Source of the DNA: Streptomyces sp. CB02056
GTDB taxonomy: Bacteria; Actinomycetota; Actinomycetes; Streptomycetales; Streptomycetaceae
Assembly (NCBI RefSeq): GCF_001905545.1
Contig: NZ_LIPD01000001.1
Coordinates: forward strand, 124,001 to 188,000
DNA length: 64,000 bases
Direction: 5' to 3'
A model generated the notes under the pieces. That model had not been told where the DNA came from and ran no database searches. It saw only the letters and a program-made list of their open reading frames with translations. Made by a program: the position numbers and the translations under genes. Positions 31,297 to 39,635 of the stretch are shown one piece after another (the first letter of the stretch is position 1; every line of letters begins with the position of its first letter).

Positions 31297-32457
31297 ATGA
31301 CCACCCTCGAACTGCCGCCCCGGACCGGGACGGCCCGCACCGGTACGCCCCGCACCGGGACGGCCCGCACCGCCGCCTCGGTCCTGGACCGGGTACGGAG
31401 CTACGCCGCCGGCCTGCCGGCCACCGCGCCGGAGACCGAACGGCTGGGCCGGATCCCCGGTGACGTCCTGGCGGGCCTGAAGGCCACCGGGCTGCTGCGG
31501 GCCGCCCTGCCGCCGCGGCTGGGCGGGGTCGAGCTGACCGTGCCGGAGACCAGCCGGGCGATCGACCTGCTGGCCGAGGGCGACGCCTCGGTCGCCTGGT
31601 GCGCGTCCGTCGCGCTGAACGCCTCGCTGGCCGTGGTCTCGCTGCCCGAGGACGTCTTCGCCGAGCTGTTCCCGGACCCGGACCTGATCACCGCGACGGT
31701 GCTGCCGCCGGCCGGGCGGTCGGTCCGGCACGGCGGCGGCCACCTGCTGACCGGCCGCTGGACCCACGCCAGCGGGATCACCCACGCCGACCGGGTGCTG
31801 GCCGGGTTCCTGACCCCGGAGGGCACCCCGAGGGTCGCCGTCCTGGACGCCGCGCAGGTCCGGGTGCTGGACACCTGGCACACCACCGGGCTGCGCGGCA
31901 CCGGTTCGCACGACATCGAGGTCGCCGACCTGTTCGTCCCGGAGCGGCACACCTTCGCCCTGGCGCCGTCCGGCACCCGGGCGGAGCCGCTCCACCTGCG
32001 CGCCGACAACCTCGCCCTCAAGATGGCGGGCGTGCCGCTGGGGATCGGCCGGGCCGCGTTGGCCGGCGCCCGGGAGCTGCTGTCCCCCCGGCGCACCGCG
32101 CTGCCCTACCCGGGGGTCCGGGCCGACCTCGCGCACGCCGAGTCGCTGATCGGCGCGGCGGACGCCTACGTGTACCGCACGCTGGAGCAGGTCTGGGCGG
32201 CCCAGGCGGCGGGCCTGGCGCCGGAGCGCGGCACGGCGGCGCTGGCCCGCCGGTTCGCCCACCGGGCCTGCCGGGAGGCGGTCCAACTCCTGTACGACGC
32301 CGTGGGATCGGCCGCGGTCTACACCGAGCGCACCCCGCTCGACCGCTGCCTGCGCGACATCGTCACGGCGGGCCGCCACGTCGCCTCGGCGGAGAAGGTC
32401 CTGGACGGTGTCGGCGAGCTGCGGCTCGGGGGCGCGCCCGAGTCCCCGCACCTCTGA
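31297..32457 (+). CDS. Acyl-CoA dehydrogenase-fold flavoprotein
   Basis: 386 aa, 49 bases after the hybrid synthase stop with a strong AGGAGG site, so part of the same operon. The fold is that of acyl-CoA dehydrogenases and group D flavin monooxygenases (HsaA/DszC-like). It has an N-terminal helical domain, a middle beta-domain (LTGRWTHASGITHADRVLAG), the LRGTGSHDIEVADLFVPE segment near 195-212, and a C-terminal helical bundle. The catalytic Glu of true acyl-CoA dehydrogenases is not obvious, which leaves oxidase or oxygenase chemistry open. The N-terminus carries three RTGT(A/P) pentad repeats (about 9-25), probably disordered. By position it may oxidise the thiazoline to thiazole or modify the acyl side chain. 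No flavin reductase is adjacent. Confidence 0.85.
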   Translation: MTTLELPPRTGTARTGTPRTGTARTAASVLDRVRSYAAGLPATAPETERLGRIPGDVLAGLKATGLLRAALPPRLGGVELTVPETSRAIDLLAEGDASVAWCASVALNASLAVVSLPEDVFAELFPDPDLITATVLPPAGRSVRHGGGHLLTGRWTHASGITHADRVLAGFLTPEGTPRVAVLDAAQVRVLDTWHTTGLRGTGSHDIEVADLFVPERHTFALAPSGTRAEPLHLRADNLALKMAGVPLGIGRAALAGARELLSPRRTALPYPGVRADLAHAESLIGAADAYVYRTLEQVWAAQAAGLAPERGTAALARRFAHRACREAVQLLYDAVGSAAVYTERTPLDRCLRDIVTAGRHVASAEKVLDGVGELRLGGAPESPHL

Positions 32458-32483
32458 TCAGGGACCCTCAGGCCCTCAGGCCG

Positions 32484-32777
32484 TCACGCCTCCTCGCGCC
32501 AGCCCTCGTAGCCGGCCGCGAGGCGGTCGAGGGCGTGCAGCAGCGCCGGGGTCCAGCCGCTCTCCGGGGCCTCGGCCACGACCAGCCACTGGGCGTCCTC
32601 GGCGTCGTCCTCGCCCGCGAGCGCGTCGCGGACGACTTCGAGCTCGCCGAGGTCGGGCTGGGCGGCGCCGAGCTCCTCGGCGGCCTCCTCGGCGGTGTCG
32701 CGGTCGGGCAGGACGAGCAGTTGCCGGGCGTACGGGTCGTCGACGGCCGGGAGGTCGGTGGTGTGGTTCTCGCTCAC
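32484..32777 (-). CDS. Small conserved hypothetical protein
   Basis: 97 aa, acidic (VSENHTTDLPAVDDPYARQL, then many Asp/Glu/Ala) with an ending DRLAAGYEGWREEA. There are no membrane or catalytic motifs. The GTG at 32777 is chosen over upstream codons because GACAAT (complement of 32785-32790) lies six bases before it, indicating a leaderless transcript. It is convergent with the flavoprotein and divergent from holA, with 74 bases between starts. It probably marks the first core gene on the right side of the island. Function unknown. Confidence 0.7.
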   Translation of the reverse strand: MSENHTTDLPAVDDPYARQLLVLPDRDTAEEAAEELGAAQPDLGELEVVRDALAGEDDAEDAQWLVVAEAPESGWTPALLHALDRLAAGYEGWREEA

Positions 32778-32851
32778 CCGGACATTGTCCAGGTCGGGCC
32801 GCCCGCTCCGTCGGGCGGGAGTGTCCGCGGCCCGTGGGATGCTGGTAGGCG

Positions 32852-33850
32852 ATGGCCAGGAAGAGTGCACCCGACGACCTGCTCGCCCCGCTGACCCTCG
32901 CGGTCGGCCAGGAGGAGCTGCTGCTGGACCGCGCGGTCGCCCAGGTGGTGGCGGCGGCGAAGGCGGCGGACCCGGACACCGACGTACGGGACCTGCCGCC
33001 CGGCGGCCTGCAGCCCGGCAGCCTGGCCGAGCTGACCACGCCGTCGCTGTTCGCCGAGCGCAAGGTGATCGTGGTCCGGGCCGCGCAGGACCTCTCCGCC
33101 GACTCCGTGAAGGAGGTCAAGGCGTACATCGAGGCCCCGGCCGAAGAAGTGATCGTGGTGCTGGTGCACGCCGGCGGCGCCAAGGGCAAGGGCCTGCTGG
33201 ACGCCGGGCGCAAGGCCGGCGGGCGCGAGGTGGCCTGCCCCAAGCTGGCCAAGGCGAGCGAGCGGCTGGCCTTCGTCAAGGGCGAGTTCCGCACCCTGGG
33301 CCGCTCCGCGACCCCGGAGGCCTGCCAGGCGCTGCTGGACGCGCTCGGCAGCGACCTGCGCGAGCTGGCGGCCGCCTGCAACCAGCTGACCTCCGACGTC
33401 GAGGGCACGATCGACGAGACGGTGGTGGCCCGCTACTACAGCGGCCGGGCCGAGGCGACCGGCTTCGAGGTCGCCGACCTGGCGGTCACCGGCCGGGCCG
33501 CGGAGGCGCTGGAGCGGCTGCGCTGGGCGCTGGCCGTCGGCCAGCCGCCGACCGGCATCACCTACGCGCTGGCCTCCGGCGTGCGCAGCATCGGCCGGCT
33601 GGCGAGCGCCGGGCGGAACATGCGCCCGGGCGACCTGGCCCGCGAGCTGGGCATGCCGCCGTGGAAGGTCGACCGGGTCCGCCAGCAGATGCGCGGCTGG
33701 ACGGGCGACGGGGTGGCCACCGCGCTGACCGCGATCGCCCAGGCCGACGCCGCCGTCAAGGGCGGCTCGGACGACCCGGCGTACGCCCTGGAGCGCGCGG
33801 TGGTCGCCGTCGCCCGGGCCTCCCGGGCCGGCTCCCGGCCCGCCTACTGA
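32852..33850 (+). CDS. holA: DNA polymerase III delta subunit
   Basis: 332 aa, full length. HolA is the clamp-loader wrench subunit that opens the beta clamp. The N-terminal domain contains LAVGQEELLLDRAVAQVV (the delta family G-x-E-x-x-L motif) and the TPSLFAERKVIVVR strand at about 62-76 typical of clamp binding. A helical collar domain from about 215 (LAVTGRAAEALERLRWALA) and the C-terminal WKVDRVRQQMRGW follow. GATGCT (32838-32843), eight bases before the ATG, suggests a leaderless start. The neighbouring rpsT is a usual Streptomyces arrangement. Confidence 0.93.
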   Translation: MARKSAPDDLLAPLTLAVGQEELLLDRAVAQVVAAAKAADPDTDVRDLPPGGLQPGSLAELTTPSLFAERKVIVVRAAQDLSADSVKEVKAYIEAPAEEVIVVLVHAGGAKGKGLLDAGRKAGGREVACPKLAKASERLAFVKGEFRTLGRSATPEACQALLDALGSDLRELAAACNQLTSDVEGTIDETVVARYYSGRAEATGFEVADLAVTGRAAEALERLRWALAVGQPPTGITYALASGVRSIGRLASAGRNMRPGDLARELGMPPWKVDRVRQQMRGWTGDGVATALTAIAQADAAVKGGSDDPAYALERAVVAVARASRAGSRPAY

Positions 33851-33875
33851 CGGCCCGGCGCCGCGGGCCCCGGCG

Positions 33876-34730
33876 CTACTTCTTCATGGCCCGCACGGTG
33901 TCCTGCCCGTCGGACTGGAGGGCGGTGCGCAGCTCCTCCTTGGTCGGCGGCTTGCCCTTGCCCTCGGTGTAGCCGGCCGAGTAGGTGACGTAGTACGTCA
34001 TCCCGCCGTCGCGGATGTCCAGTTCGGCGTAGACGCTGTGGTACTGGTCCGAGCCGTCGTCCTTGTACAGGAAGTACGCCTCCTCGCCGAGCCCCGCGAT
34101 GTCGGTGACCTGGTAGCCGCGGGCCCGGTAGAGCTCCTTGTTGGCCTCCAGCTCGGGCGCCGGGTTGACCGCCTTGTGCAGGTCGACGCGCATGTAGAGG
34201 GTGGCGGACTCGCTGTCGCTGGTGCCGCCGGTGCGCTTGAGCGACATCGAGCAGTTCATGCTGTCCAGCGCCGGGTGCCGGTCGGTGTGGTGGGTCGGCT
34301 TGGAGGTGTCCGAGACGGAGTAGGTCTGCAGGAGCTTCGTGGGCTTCCCGGTGGCGCAGAAGTCGTCGGAGAGGTGGTAGCCGCGCAGGTCGCGCGGCGA
34401 GGAGTCGCTGCTGACCAGGCCGGGGACGGCCGTCACGGCGGCGGCCCAGCCGATCGAGACGGTCACCGCGCCGACGAACGCCCAGACGGCGTTGCGCCGC
34501 AGGTTCCCGCTCCGCCCGGGGGCGGGGGCGGGGGCGGCGGGCAGGCCGGGCGCGGTGGGCAGCCCCGGCGGCGGTCCGAAGCCGCCGGCGCCCGCGGGGC
34601 CGGGAGCGCCCGGTACGGGCTGCGCGCCCCCGCCCGGCTGCTGCTGGAAGCCGTACCCCGGTCCGTTCGGTGGCTGCGGGAAGCCGTACCCCGGCCTGTT
34701 CGGTGGCTGCGGCGGCGGTGGCGTCGTCAT
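33876..34730 (-). CDS. Hypothetical proline-rich membrane-anchored protein
   Basis: 284 aa. The N-terminus (1-95) is Pro/Gly/Gln-rich with repeats of PPNGPGYGF type. One membrane span follows (about 102-122, NAVWAFVGAVTVSIGWAAAV). An extracytoplasmic domain of about 155 residues with conserved-looking Cys pairs (DDFCATGKPTK, DSMNCSMSL) comes after. The type II topology resembles many Streptomyces cell-envelope proteins of unknown role. The ATG at 34730 has GGGGGAAAC upstream; longer in-frame starts give unlikely Arg-rich leaders. It is on the strand opposite to holA and convergent with it. Confidence 0.8.
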   Translation of the reverse strand: MTTPPPPQPPNRPGYGFPQPPNGPGYGFQQQPGGGAQPVPGAPGPAGAGGFGPPPGLPTAPGLPAAPAPAPGRSGNLRRNAVWAFVGAVTVSIGWAAAVTAVPGLVSSDSSPRDLRGYHLSDDFCATGKPTKLLQTYSVSDTSKPTHHTDRHPALDSMNCSMSLKRTGGTSDSESATLYMRVDLHKAVNPAPELEANKELYRARGYQVTDIAGLGEEAYFLYKDDGSDQYHSVYAELDIRDGGMTYYVTYSAGYTEGKGKPPTKEELRTALQSDGQDTVRAMKK

Positions 34731-34814
34731 GGAAGTTTCCCCCTGGACCTGGCGCCGAGGTGCTCCCCGCACCCCGGTCGGACCCGACCGACGATAGCCG
34801 CCGGGCCGCGGAAC

Positions 34815-34866
34815 GCGACAGGCGCCGCAGCGGCCTCGGGGAGAGGCCGGCTGCGACGCCTGTCGC
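34815..34866. terminator. Strong hairpin, probable rpsT terminator
   Basis: GCGACAGGCG (34815-34824) pairs with CGCCTGTCGC (34857-34866). Inside, CGCAGC/GCTGCG and GGCCTC/GAGGCC extend the stem to a GGGGA loop, 22 pairs in all. Two smaller hairpins (34879-34918; 34974-34988, GGGGTC-GAA-GACCCC) lie between it and the rpsT stop. Together they should end the leftward rpsT transcript. Confidence 0.75.
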
Positions 34867-34994
34867 ACTGCTTCTGTTGCACCGCACCCGCGTGGCGAAC
34901 GCAGGCCGCGTGCGGTGCGAGTCTTGCGCGCCTCGGGGGGCCGGGTAGAGGGCCGGGTCGCTCCGAAGCGGTGGGGGTCGAAGACCCCGGGGCG

Positions 34995-35264
34995 TCAGGC
35001 CTGGACGGCGGTGTTGACGCGCTTGGTGATGGCCGACTTCTTGTTGGCGGCCTGGTTGGCGTGGATGACGCCCTTGCTCACGGCCTTGTCCAGCGCCTTG
35101 GAGGCGGCGCGGGCCAGCTCGGTGGCCTTCTCGGTCTCGCCGGCGGCAGCGGCCTCACGGGCCTTGCGCAGAGCGGTCTTCAGCGAGGACTTGACGGCCT
35201 TGTTGCGCAGGCGCGCCTTCTCGTTGGTCTTGTTGCGCTTGATCTGGGACTTGATGTTCGCCAC
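34995..35264 (-). CDS. rpsT: 30S ribosomal protein S20
   Basis: 89 aa. The protein is almost entirely Lys/Arg/Ala helix: [20 protein letters not shown] at the start and [20 protein letters not shown] near the end are S20 signatures. It binds 16S rRNA in the small subunit. The start codon is GTG with GAGG nine bases upstream. It is divergent from lepA. Confidence 0.97.
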   Translation of the reverse strand: MANIKSQIKRNKTNEKARLRNKAVKSSLKTALRKAREAAAAGETEKATELARAASKALDKAVSKGVIHANQAANKKSAITKRVNTAVQA

Positions 35265-35593
35265 GAAGGAGCCTCAGTCTTGTCTAAGGATTTGAACGGG
35301 TTCGCACCCGGTGGCCGTCGGACCAGCTGAGAGGGCATGCCGAGGCCGGGTGCAGCAGCCCACGCTACCAGGGGCCCGCTGCCCGCCCCAAACCCGGGCG
35401 CCCGCGAGGGCCGCCCCGACCGCTCGCGAGGGCGGCCCCGGACGGCCCCGGGTGCCCGAACGGCGGCCCGCCCCGCGGTCGTGGGAAGATGGCAGGGACT
35501 ATTTCGATCGGACGAGCCCGTCCGGTCCCCGGGAAACCGGTCAGCGATGACCCGGACACCCCCGGCCCCGGACCAACGGAGAATCGGACCAAG
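35265..35593. other. Divergent rpsT/lepA regulatory gap
   Basis: This 329-base gap holds the rpsT leader (about 35265-35330) and the lepA leader. A GC-rich middle section around 35380-35470 can form several stems. I see no coding region here. GACTATTTCGATCGG near 35498 is one of the few A/T-rich spots and may be part of the lepA promoter. Confidence 0.5.
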
Positions 35594-37462
35594 GTGCCCG
35601 CGACCCCCAGCAATGTGCCAGAGCCCAGCCGTACCGACCCGGCGCTGATCCGCAACTTCTGCATCATCGCCCACATCGACCACGGCAAGTCGACGCTCGC
35701 AGACCGGATGCTGCAGATCACCGGCGTCGTCGACCCCCGGCAGATGCGCGCCCAGTACCTCGACCGCATGGACATCGAGCGTGAGCGCGGCATCACCATC
35801 AAGTCGCAGGCGGTCCGCCTTCCGTGGGCGCCGAAGACCGGTCCGAACGCCGGGACGACGCACATCCTCAACATGATCGACACCCCCGGCCACGTGGACT
35901 TCACGTACGAGGTGTCCCGCTCCCTCGCCGCGTGCGAGGGCACCATCCTGGTGGTCGACGCGGCCCAGGGCATCGAGGCGCAGACCCTCGCCAACCTGTA
36001 CCTGGCGCTGGAGAACGACCTCACGATCGTCCCGGTCCTCAACAAGATCGACCTGCCGGCCGCCCAGCCGGAGAAGTACGCGGCCGAGATCGCCCACATC
36101 ATCGGCTGCGACCCCTCCGACGTGCTCCAGGTCAGCGCCAAGACCGGCCTGGGCGTCGAGGACCTGCTGGACCACATCGTCAACACCGTCCCGGCCCCGG
36201 TCGGCGTCAAGGACGCCCCGGCCCGCGCGATGATCTTCGACTCGGTGTACGACTCCTACCGCGGCGTGGTCACCTACGTCCGTGTGGTGGACGGGCAGCT
36301 CACCAAGCGCGAGCGGATCTCGATGATGTCCACCGGCGCGACCCACGAGCTGCTGGAGATCGGCGTCATCTCGCCCGAGCCGAAGGTCGCCGACGGCCTC
36401 GGCGTCGGCGAGGTGGGCTACATCATCACCGGTGTGAAGGACGTCCGGCAGTCCAAGGTCGGTGACACGATCACCTCGATGCACAAGGGCGCCACCGAGG
36501 CGCTGGGCGGCTACAAGGACCCGCGCCCGATGGTGTTCTCCGGCCTCTACCCGCTGGACGGCTCGGACTACCCGCTGCTGCGCGACGCCCTCGACAAGCT
36601 GCGGCTCAACGACGCCGCGCTGGTGTACGAGCCGGAGACCTCGGTCGCGCTCGGCTTCGGCTACCGCTGCGGCTTCCTCGGCCTGCTGCACCTGGAGATC
36701 ATCCGGGAGCGCCTGGAGCGCGAGTTCAACCTCGACCTGATCTCCACCGCCCCGAACGTGGTCTACCGGGTGGTCATGGAGGACGGCACCGAGCACACCG
36801 TCACCAACCCGAGCGAGTTCCCGACCGGCAAGATCGCCGAGGTGTTCGAGCCGGTGGTGCGCGGCACCATCCTCGCGCCCAACGAGTTCGTCGGCGCGAT
36901 CATGGAGCTCTGCCAGTCCCGCCGCGGCAACCTCCAGGGCATGGACTACCTGTCCGAGGACCGGGTCGAGCTGCGCTACACCCTGCCGCTCGCGGAGATC
37001 GTCTTCGACTTCTTCGACCAGCTGAAGTCCAAGACCCGCGGCTACGCCTCGCTGGACTACGAGCCCATCGGCGAGCAGTCCGCCCAGCTGGTGAAGGTCG
37101 ACATCCTGCTGCACGGCGACGCGGTGGACGCCTTCTCCGCGATCGTCCACAAGGACAAGGCCTACGGCTACGGCGTGATGATGGCGGGCAAGCTCCAGAA
37201 GCTCATCCCCCGCCAGCAGTTCGAGGTGCCGATCCAGGCGGCCATCGGCTCCCGGGTGATCGCCCGTGAGACGGTCCGCGCGATCCGCAAGGACGTCCTC
37301 GCCAAGTGCTACGGCGGTGACATCTCCCGTAAGCGGAAGCTGCTGGAGAAGCAGAAGGAAGGCAAGAAGCGGATGAAGATGGTCGGCCGCGTGGAGGTCC
37401 CGCAGGAGGCCTTCATCGCCGCGCTGTCCACCGACGCCGAGGCGCCGAAGGAGAAGAAGTAA
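35594..37462 (+). CDS. lepA: Elongation factor 4 (LepA)
   Basis: 622 aa. This translational GTPase acts on the ribosome (back-translocation or 30S biogenesis). G-box motifs are AHIDHGKST (G1), RGITIKS (G2), DTPGH (G3), NKID (G4) and SAKTG (G5). Domains III-V and the LepA-specific C-terminal domain follow, with the basic [17 protein letters not shown] segment near 578-594. The GTG at 35594 is chosen because [20 protein letters not shown] is the usual Streptomyces N-terminus; GGAG lies 13-14 bases upstream. An in-frame ATG at 35489 would add an atypical 35-residue extension. Confidence 0.96.
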   Translation: MPATPSNVPEPSRTDPALIRNFCIIAHIDHGKSTLADRMLQITGVVDPRQMRAQYLDRMDIERERGITIKSQAVRLPWAPKTGPNAGTTHILNMIDTPGHVDFTYEVSRSLAACEGTILVVDAAQGIEAQTLANLYLALENDLTIVPVLNKIDLPAAQPEKYAAEIAHIIGCDPSDVLQVSAKTGLGVEDLLDHIVNTVPAPVGVKDAPARAMIFDSVYDSYRGVVTYVRVVDGQLTKRERISMMSTGATHELLEIGVISPEPKVADGLGVGEVGYIITGVKDVRQSKVGDTITSMHKGATEALGGYKDPRPMVFSGLYPLDGSDYPLLRDALDKLRLNDAALVYEPETSVALGFGYRCGFLGLLHLEIIRERLEREFNLDLISTAPNVVYRVVMEDGTEHTVTNPSEFPTGKIAEVFEPVVRGTILAPNEFVGAIMELCQSRRGNLQGMDYLSEDRVELRYTLPLAEIVFDFFDQLKSKTRGYASLDYEPIGEQSAQLVKVDILLHGDAVDAFSAIVHKDKAYGYGVMMAGKLQKLIPRQQFEVPIQAAIGSRVIARETVRAIRKDVLAKCYGGDISRKRKLLEKQKEGKKRMKMVGRVEVPQEAFIAALSTDAEAPKEKK

Positions 37463-37476
37463 CGGCGGCAGGCGTT

Positions 37477-37529
37477 CGGAGACGCGGGAAGGGCCCGGGC
37501 ACCAGCCCGGGCCCTTCCCGCGTTCTCCG
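37477..37529. terminator. Bidirectional terminator, lepA/ABC exporter
   Basis: ACGCGGGAAGGGCCCGGGC (37482-37500) pairs perfectly over 19 bases with 37505-37523 around an ACCA loop. CGGAG/CTCCG (37477-37481/37525-37529) extends the base. It sits between the convergent lepA and exporter stop codons. It is one of the strongest stems in the window. Confidence 0.88.
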
Positions 37530-37547
37530 ACGGTCTTCGGGGGAGTG

Positions 37548-39635
37548 TCAGTCCACCTCGGCCACGGCCTCGGCGAACTGCGCCTGGTAGAGCCGGGCGT
37601 AGGCGCCGTCGGCGGCGATCAGGTGGTCGTGCGAGCCCTGCTCGACGATCGAGCCGTTCTCCATCACCAGGATCACGTCGGCGTCCCGGATGGTGGAGAG
37701 CCGGTGGGCGATGACGAAGCTGGTGCGGCCGGTGCGCAGCCGGGCCATGGCCCGCTGGATCAGCACCTCGGTGCGGGTGTCGACGGAGCTGGTCGCCTCG
37801 TCCAGGACCAGGATGGACGGCTGGGCGAGGAACGCCCGGGCGATGGTGATCAGCTGCTTCTCGCCGGCGCTGACGTTGGTGCCCTCGTCGTCGATGACGG
37901 TGTCGTAGCCGTCCGGCAGGGTGCGCACGAAGCGGTCGACGTGGGCGGCCCTGGCGGCCTCGACGACCTGGTCGCGGGTGGCCGACTCGGCGCCGTAGGC
38001 GATGTTGTCGGCGATGCTGCCGCCGAACAGCCAGGTGTCCTGGAGCACCATGCCGATGCCGGAGCGCAGTTCCTCGCGGGACATCGCGGCGATGTCCACG
38101 CCGTCGAGGGTGATCCGTCCGGAGCTGACCTCGTAGAACCGCATCAGCAGGTTGACCAGGGTGGTCTTGCCGGCGCCGGTGGGGCCGACGATGGCGACGG
38201 TCTGGCCGGGCTCGACCTTGAGCGAGAGGTCGTCGATGAGCGGCTTCTCGGGGTCGTAGCGGAAGGACACGTCCTGGAAGGCGACCCGGCCGCGCACCAC
38301 GTCGGGCCGTTCCGGCATGGCCGGTTCGGCGCTCTGCTCGGGGGCGTCCAGCAGCTCGAAGACGCGCTCGGCGGAGGCGACGCCGGACTGCACCAGGTTG
38401 GCCATGCTGGCGACCTGGGTGAGCGGCTGGCTGAACTGCCGCGAGTACTGGATGAACGCCTGGACGTCACCGATGGACAGCGCGCCGCTGGCGACCCGCA
38501 GACCGCCGACGACGGCGACCAGCACGTACTGGAGGTTGCCGATCAGCATCATCGCGGGCTGGATGATGCCGGAGATGAACTGGGCCTTGAAGCTGGCGTG
38601 GTAGAGCGCCTCGTTGTGCTCCCGGAAGGTCTCCGCGGACTCGTGCTGGCGCCCGAACACCTTGACCAGGGTGTGGCCGGTGTACATCTCCTCGATGTGG
38701 GCGTTCAGTTGGCCGGTGGACTTCCACTGCTGGACGAACTGCGGCTGGGCCCGCTTGCCGACCCTGGTGGCGACGACGACCGAGACGGGCACCGAGACCA
38801 GGGCGATCACGGCGAGCAGCGGGGAGATCCAGAACATCATCGCGAGCACGCCGACCACGGTGAGCAGCGAGTTGACGACCTGTCCCATGGTCTGCTGCAT
38901 GGACTGGCCGATGTTGTCGATGTCGTTGGTGACCCGGCTGAGCACCTCGCCGCGCGGCTGCTTGTCGAAGTAGCTGAGCGGCAGCCGGGCGAGCTTGGCC
39001 TCGACGTCCTGGCGCAGCCGGTAGCTCGCGGCCTGGATGGCCCGGGTGGCGAGCCGGCCCTGGAAGATGCCGAAGACGGCGGAGGCGAGGTAGATGCCGA
39101 GCACCCAGAGCAGGACGGTGCCGATGGCGCCGAAGTCCATGCCCTGGCCGGGGGTGAAGTGGACGGCGGAGAGCAGGTCGGCGACGCCGCCCTCGCCGTG
39201 GGCGCGCAGCCCGTCGATGACCTGGTCCTTGGACATCCCGGCCTGGAAGCGGGCGCCGACGACACCGGCGAAGATCAGGTCGGTGGCGTCGCCGAGGATC
39301 TTGGGGCCGATGACGGCGCAGCCGATGCCGAGCACGCCGAGGACCAGGACGCCGATCAGGGTGTTGCGTTCGGGGCGCAGCAGGCCGAGGACGCGCTTGC
39401 CGGAGCCCTTGAAGTCCATGGACTTCTCGGTGCCCTGGCCGCCCATGAAGCGGCCGGGGCCGGCCGGGCCGCGGCGGGCGGCGGCGGCCTGGGAGTCGCT
39501 GGGCAGTTCGGCGTCCTTGGCGGCGTCCGTCGGGGCGCCGTTCGCCGGGGCGCCGTCCACCGGGGCGTCCTCGGGAGCGGCGCCTCTCGGGGCGGGCCCC
39601 TTGGTCAGGTCGGGCTTGTTGCCGGGCGTGGTCAC
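37548..39635 (-). CDS. ABC exporter half-transporter, catalytic-Glu subunit
   Basis: 695 aa. A disordered Pro/Ala-rich N-terminus (about 1-70) precedes a six-span exporter domain (about 75-420) and an ATPase domain. ATPase motifs are GPTGAGKTT (Walker A), NVSAGEKQL (degenerate signature), and ILVLDEATSSVD (Walker B with catalytic Glu). Paired with the upstream gene it forms a heterodimer, with the complete ATP site made from this Walker B and the partner's SGGQ. The GTG start overlaps the partner's TGA as GTGA (39632-39635), so the two are translationally coupled. The substrate is unknown; multidrug-type exporters of this class are common in actinomycetes. Confidence 0.92.
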   Translation of the reverse strand: MTTPGNKPDLTKGPAPRGAAPEDAPVDGAPANGAPTDAAKDAELPSDSQAAAARRGPAGPGRFMGGQGTEKSMDFKGSGKRVLGLLRPERNTLIGVLVLGVLGIGCAVIGPKILGDATDLIFAGVVGARFQAGMSKDQVIDGLRAHGEGGVADLLSAVHFTPGQGMDFGAIGTVLLWVLGIYLASAVFGIFQGRLATRAIQAASYRLRQDVEAKLARLPLSYFDKQPRGEVLSRVTNDIDNIGQSMQQTMGQVVNSLLTVVGVLAMMFWISPLLAVIALVSVPVSVVVATRVGKRAQPQFVQQWKSTGQLNAHIEEMYTGHTLVKVFGRQHESAETFREHNEALYHASFKAQFISGIIQPAMMLIGNLQYVLVAVVGGLRVASGALSIGDVQAFIQYSRQFSQPLTQVASMANLVQSGVASAERVFELLDAPEQSAEPAMPERPDVVRGRVAFQDVSFRYDPEKPLIDDLSLKVEPGQTVAIVGPTGAGKTTLVNLLMRFYEVSSGRITLDGVDIAAMSREELRSGIGMVLQDTWLFGGSIADNIAYGAESATRDQVVEAARAAHVDRFVRTLPDGYDTVIDDEGTNVSAGEKQLITIARAFLAQPSILVLDEATSSVDTRTEVLIQRAMARLRTGRTSFVIAHRLSTIRDADVILVMENGSIVEQGSHDHLIAADGAYARLYQAQFAEAVAEVD

